A stretch of DNA of 64,000 nucleotides from Anodontia alba (lineage: Eukaryota > Mollusca > Bivalvia > Lucinida > Lucinidae): the NCBI GenBank assembly GCA_964016985.1, contig OZ024825.1, positions 32,642,057-32,706,056 on the forward strand, read 5' to 3'. Positions 60,697-64,000 of this stretch are shown here, one piece after another. Every line of letters starts with the position of its first letter. Within the stretch, counting starts at the first letter, position 1. The notes below the pieces were generated by a model. The model ran no database searches and was not told the DNA's origin. It worked only from the letters and a program-made list of their open reading frames with translations. A program made the position numbers and the translations under genes.

Positions 60697-60844
60697 GTAT
60701 TTTACTCATGCTTACAGTAAATGGCCACATTCTTATGAAAAATAAACCCAGACGCATCATGGAAATTTCTGTCTGTCTTTAATAAGTGCCTATATCTGAC
60801 TACTTTGTATAGTTCAAGATAGGGTGTTTTTTCAACAAAAAGAA

Positions 60845-60957
60845 ACTATTGATATGTTTCTTATTTCTCCATGAAAACATGCCGTGGGTAGTGATTAGAC
60901 GTGCCTCGGCAAGGCAACTAATGAGTACCCAGAACTTATGTTTTCATGGAGAAAAAA
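60845..60957. mobile_element. Palindromic element family D
   Basis: TTTCTCCATGAAAACATGCC and CTTATGTTTTCATGGAGAAA around GTGCCTCGGCAAGGCA. Confidence 0.85.
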
Positions 60958-60958
60958 G

Positions 60959-61178
60959 ACAACCTCGTTATAACACTATTATTGGGTTCCATAGCATAAA
61001 CCATGTTAGTTAAACAACCATGTTATAGCCAAACAAAAATGTATAGATTATATTGAAAAATGACCATTCATTCATGGTCATTTTTCAATATAATCTATAC
61101 ATTTTTGGGATCCATCTTTGAACCGTGTTATATCCAAAACTGTGTTTTAACGAACCGTGTTGTAAAGAGGTTGTAGCG
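60959..61178. mobile_element. MITE family E
   Basis: ACAACCTCGTTATAACACTA at the left and GTTGTAAAGAGGTTGTAGCG before TA at the right; arms of about 30 bp with ATGGTCATTTTTCAATATAA. The left CACC is missing where it meets family D. Confidence 0.85.
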
Positions 61179-61220
61179 TATTTATTTGGCTGCCCCTGTC
61201 AAGATCTATGCTATTCATGT

Positions 61221-61528
61221 GTCGACCTCGGTGGCTCAGTTGGATGCGCCGTCCGACTGGAGACCAGGAGGTCACGGGTTCAACCCCTGCCAAGGTCGGC
61301 AACATTCTTTCGTGGAGATTGGTCGTGAAATATTTTCTATGGTCATTCTCTCCCTTCCACTGATTCAAGAAGGGCAGTTGTCAGTTTCTGGCGAAAGAAT
61401 GTGCACAATACTGGTTAACCGCTTAGAGGACTAAGCCTGCCCAGTAAATGTGTGGTTAGGTAAACTGACCGCGCTCGACATGACCCCATTGGGTTGACTG
61501 GGCCGTAAAACCTTAACACAAACAAACA
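61221..61528 (+). mobile_element. tRNA-derived SINE family 1 with perfect 13-bp target duplication
   Basis: Flanked by ATGCTATTCATGT at 61208-61220 and 61529-61541. A box TGGCTCAGTTGGATGCG, B box region GGGTTCAACCCCTG, complete body and CAAACAAAC tail. The identical duplication suggests a recent insertion. Confidence 0.95.
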
Positions 61529-61728
61529 ATGCTATTCATGTTCAGAAATAGCAGGAAATGATGGAAGAATATTTCGGAGAAATTTATTGTGGCTATTTAC
61601 TGTTTTTCATTAATTAGACTGCCTCTTATTGCTTGTTGTTTACATATTTATTCATTGATAGGAACAACAAAATTTCTTCTGCAGCTTATAAGCCAAGATA
61701 ATTATGAATTGAAACCAGACAGTTGTCA

Positions 61729-61963
61729 GGGCCTAGTTATTCAAAGCTAATGGTGTTGTTAGTTAATGTATTGTTAAAACTTTGATCATTAAATAGGGCA
61801 TATACGCTAATATATGTTTGCTGAAAAAATGTGAGTAGCTTTTGCTACTCACATTTTTTCAGCAAAAATACCTGTGAATTAGATATAGTTCTCACTAGAA
61901 CAGTTAATATTTTGACCACTAACGAGCTTGTTAAGCTAACAATGCTTTGAACAACTGGACCCA
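61729..61963. mobile_element. MITE family F
   Basis: Ends GGGCCTAGTTATTCAAAGC and GCTTTGAACAACTGGACCC. Central palindrome AAAATGTGAGTAGCTTTTGC and complement. Flanked by 45-bp imperfect direct repeats (61682 and 61977). Confidence 0.85.
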
Positions 61964-62029
61964 GAAATTTATTCAACAGGTTATAAGCCAAGATTGTTAT
62001 GAATTAAAAGCAGATAGTTTTCAAAATGC

Positions 62030-62620
62030 AGTTTTACCAGTGTGAAATTGATGTGCTTGACTCCTACCAGTTCCTGTACTGGAACAGTTCTGGTACAACT
62101 CTTTAATCTTTGATGAATCTTGAATATCAAACACAAATTCATGGAAATATTACACTTGTAAAAAATTAACAGAAATATTTTAATGTTTGTGTTTCATTAC
62201 AAAGTATTTTAAAAAAAAAGAATTTTAAAATCAGAATAAGTGTTCTTTGCTAACTGTTATAAATGACGGTAGGACTAATGTGACCGTGGTAGGTCCAGAT
62301 CATTCTTTTTCTGGTTTACTAGGTCTGAACAGGATCTGCCCTGTTCATTAGAGATCCTTTAAGCAAAGAAGATCGGATCATATTTATGCAGACAACATCA
62401 GACTGATATGAGTCTATATTCTAATGCCCTGATGACCTTTCTCAGTTTGGTCCAAGTGTGATTAGGACATTTTTTTTTTTTTTTTTTTTTTTTCGCATTC
62501 TTTCTGAGGCTGTCTGATATTTCAATAACTAACTGTTATATGTATTTAAATACTTCTAGACATTTTGTTAACAAATTTGCTGTGTTACATAATTTGACCA
62601 CCAAAATTAAGAAATAATGT
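62030..62620. other. Intron 24, middle part
   Basis: AT-rich with a T24 run at 62470-62493. Nothing recognised. Confidence 0.45.
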
Positions 62621-62622
62621 TA

Positions 62623-62928
62623 CACCACAATCTCTCTATAACACTATTGCTGGGATCCAAAGCAAAAACTGTGTTAACCGGAGAATTGTGTTGTATCCAA
62701 ACAAAAGTGTATAGATTATATAGAAAAAATAGCATAACTGGTCAATTTTCTGTAAAATCTATACATTTTTGTTTGGATACAACATGGTTGTTTATCTAAG
62801 TTGTTTCCAAACAAAAAAGTATAGATTATATAGAAAAAAACAACATTATTTATGGTCATTTTCTATATAGTCTATACATTTTGTTTGGATACAGGACTAG
62901 ATTATATAGAAAATTGACCATAAATGGT
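62623..62928. mobile_element. MITE family E, expanded and truncated
   Basis: Begins after TA with CACCACAATCTCTCTATAAC; GTATAGATTATATAGAAAA and its complement occur three times, so the arm has multiplied. The right end is cut by the next element. Confidence 0.78.
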
Positions 62929-63999
62929 CATTATACCCCACCACACAATAGTGGCGGGGTATTAAGGTTTCACGTTGGTCGTCCGTGAGTTTGTCCGTCT
63001 GTTGTACGTCTGTCTGTCCGTTTTTCGTTTCCGGATGATAACTTGAGTAAACATCAATGGATTTTCACCAAACGTGGTATGTGCATTGATATTGTGGAGA
63101 TCAGGTTTGGGATTGCTAATGGGCAAATTTCGTCAATATTTGACGGAGTTATCTGCCCTAGACACGCCAATATTTTCGTTTCTGGATGATAACTTGAGTA
63201 AACATCAATGGATTTTCACCAAACTTGGTATGTGCTTTGATATTGTGGAGATCTGGTTTGGGATTGCTAATGCCCAAATTTTGTCAATTTTTGACAGAGT
63301 TATCTGCCCAAGACACGCCCATATTTTCTTTTCCGGACTATAACTTGAGTAAATAACAAGTGATTTTCACCAAAATTGCTATATACATTGACATTATGAA
63401 GATTTGCTTTGGAATTGCTAATGGGCAAATTTCGTCAAATTTTTATGGAGTTATCTGCCCAAGACACGCCCATATTTTCATTTCCGGATGATAACTTGAG
63501 TAAATAACAAGGGATTTTCATCAAACTACTACATGCATTGACATTAAGGAGATCTGGTTTGGGATTGCTAATGTGCAAATTTCGTAAAATGTTTACGGAG
63601 TTATCTGCCCGAGACAAGCCCATATTTTCGTTTCAGGATGATAACTTTAGTAAATAACAAGGGATTTTTAACCAAACTTGCTATATGTATTCACAGTAAG
63701 GAGATCAAGTTTGGAATTACTAATGGGCAAATTTCGTTAAATTTTACGGAGTTATCTGCCTGAGACACGTCCATATTTTTATTTCTGGACGATAACTTGA
63801 GTAAATAATAAGGCCTTTTAACCAAACTTGCTATATGCATTGATATTATCAAGATCTACTTTAGGATTGTTATCTGTCCATTGATATTATCAAGATCTAG
63901 TTTAGGATTGTTATCTGTCCCTCCGTCATTTTCTTTCCCGACATTTTCGCAACGATAACTTTAATACATAAACAAATAATTCCTATGGCGGGGTATTAT
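62929..63999 (+). mobile_element. Tandem-core element, 151-bp unit, six copies, both ends present
   Basis: Left end CATTATACCCCACCA and right end TGGCGGGGTATTATG are inverted repeats. The left end has a hairpin (ACCCCACCACACAATAGTGG) and a GTCCGTCTGTTGTACGTC leader. Units near 63037, 63188, 63339, 63490, 63640 and 63791 contain GATAACTTGAGTAAA, TTTCACCAAAC and TATCTGCCC. No protein product is likely. Confidence 0.9.
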
Positions 64000-64000
64000 G

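Noticed and set aside
60697..64000. A further SZT2 exon before the right edge
   Set aside because: Checked for AG/GT-bounded stretches with SZT2-like sequence; only MITEs, a SINE and tandem repeats were found.

Overview
This is a 64 kb piece of an animal genome. The repeats point to a mollusc, most likely a bivalve: tRNA-derived SINEs, (CGTCC)n-led tandem-core elements with GGCGGGGTATTA ends, and dense palindromic MITEs. The taxon is inferred from recalled repeat style and was not checked. Nothing looks prokaryotic.

The window holds one recognisable cellular gene, read left to right. It is the central part of the orthologue of vertebrate SZT2, the large KICSTOR subunit that recruits GATOR1 to the lysosome and lets amino-acid shortage restrain mTORC1. 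I assembled 24 coding exons from 2050 to 60696, 5,590 nt or about 1,863 codons. All have AG/GT borders and all 23 internal junctions keep the reading frame. The first exons, with the N-terminal part, lie to the left of the window; the last exons lie to the right. No other gene of the host could be supported on either strand.

About 90% of the window is intron, and the introns are layered with mobile DNA. Region by region: 1-8 kb has MITEs, a SINE split by a MITE, a tandem-core repeat and a duplicated 250-bp repeat. 8-22 kb has the exons for the middle of SZT2, with MITEs close to splice sites, two SINEs, and a (CA)n and a (TG)n that flank exon 9. 22.5-33 kb is one large intron with a 166-bp tandem-core element (23.4-27.0 kb) and a decayed DIRS-type tyrosine-recombinase retrotransposon (27.4-32.9 kb). 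33-52 kb has the large disordered exon 12, many small exons, a 190-bp tandem-core element, a partly duplicated exon 20 and a 1.4-kb TA-flanked element nested in a MITE. 53.7-57.9 kb is a 73/74-bp satellite of about 57 units. 58-64 kb has the last two exons seen, three SINE-type insertions and a complete 151-bp tandem-core element at the right edge.

The notable themes are TTAA-flanked, piggyBac-like MITEs within about 15 nt of three splice sites, tandem duplication of an exon start with its acceptor, complementary CA/TG tracts around one exon, and a satellite with an acceptor-like motif in most units. No wholly new enzyme system was found. The unusual content is in repeat architecture and its possible effect on splicing of SZT2.
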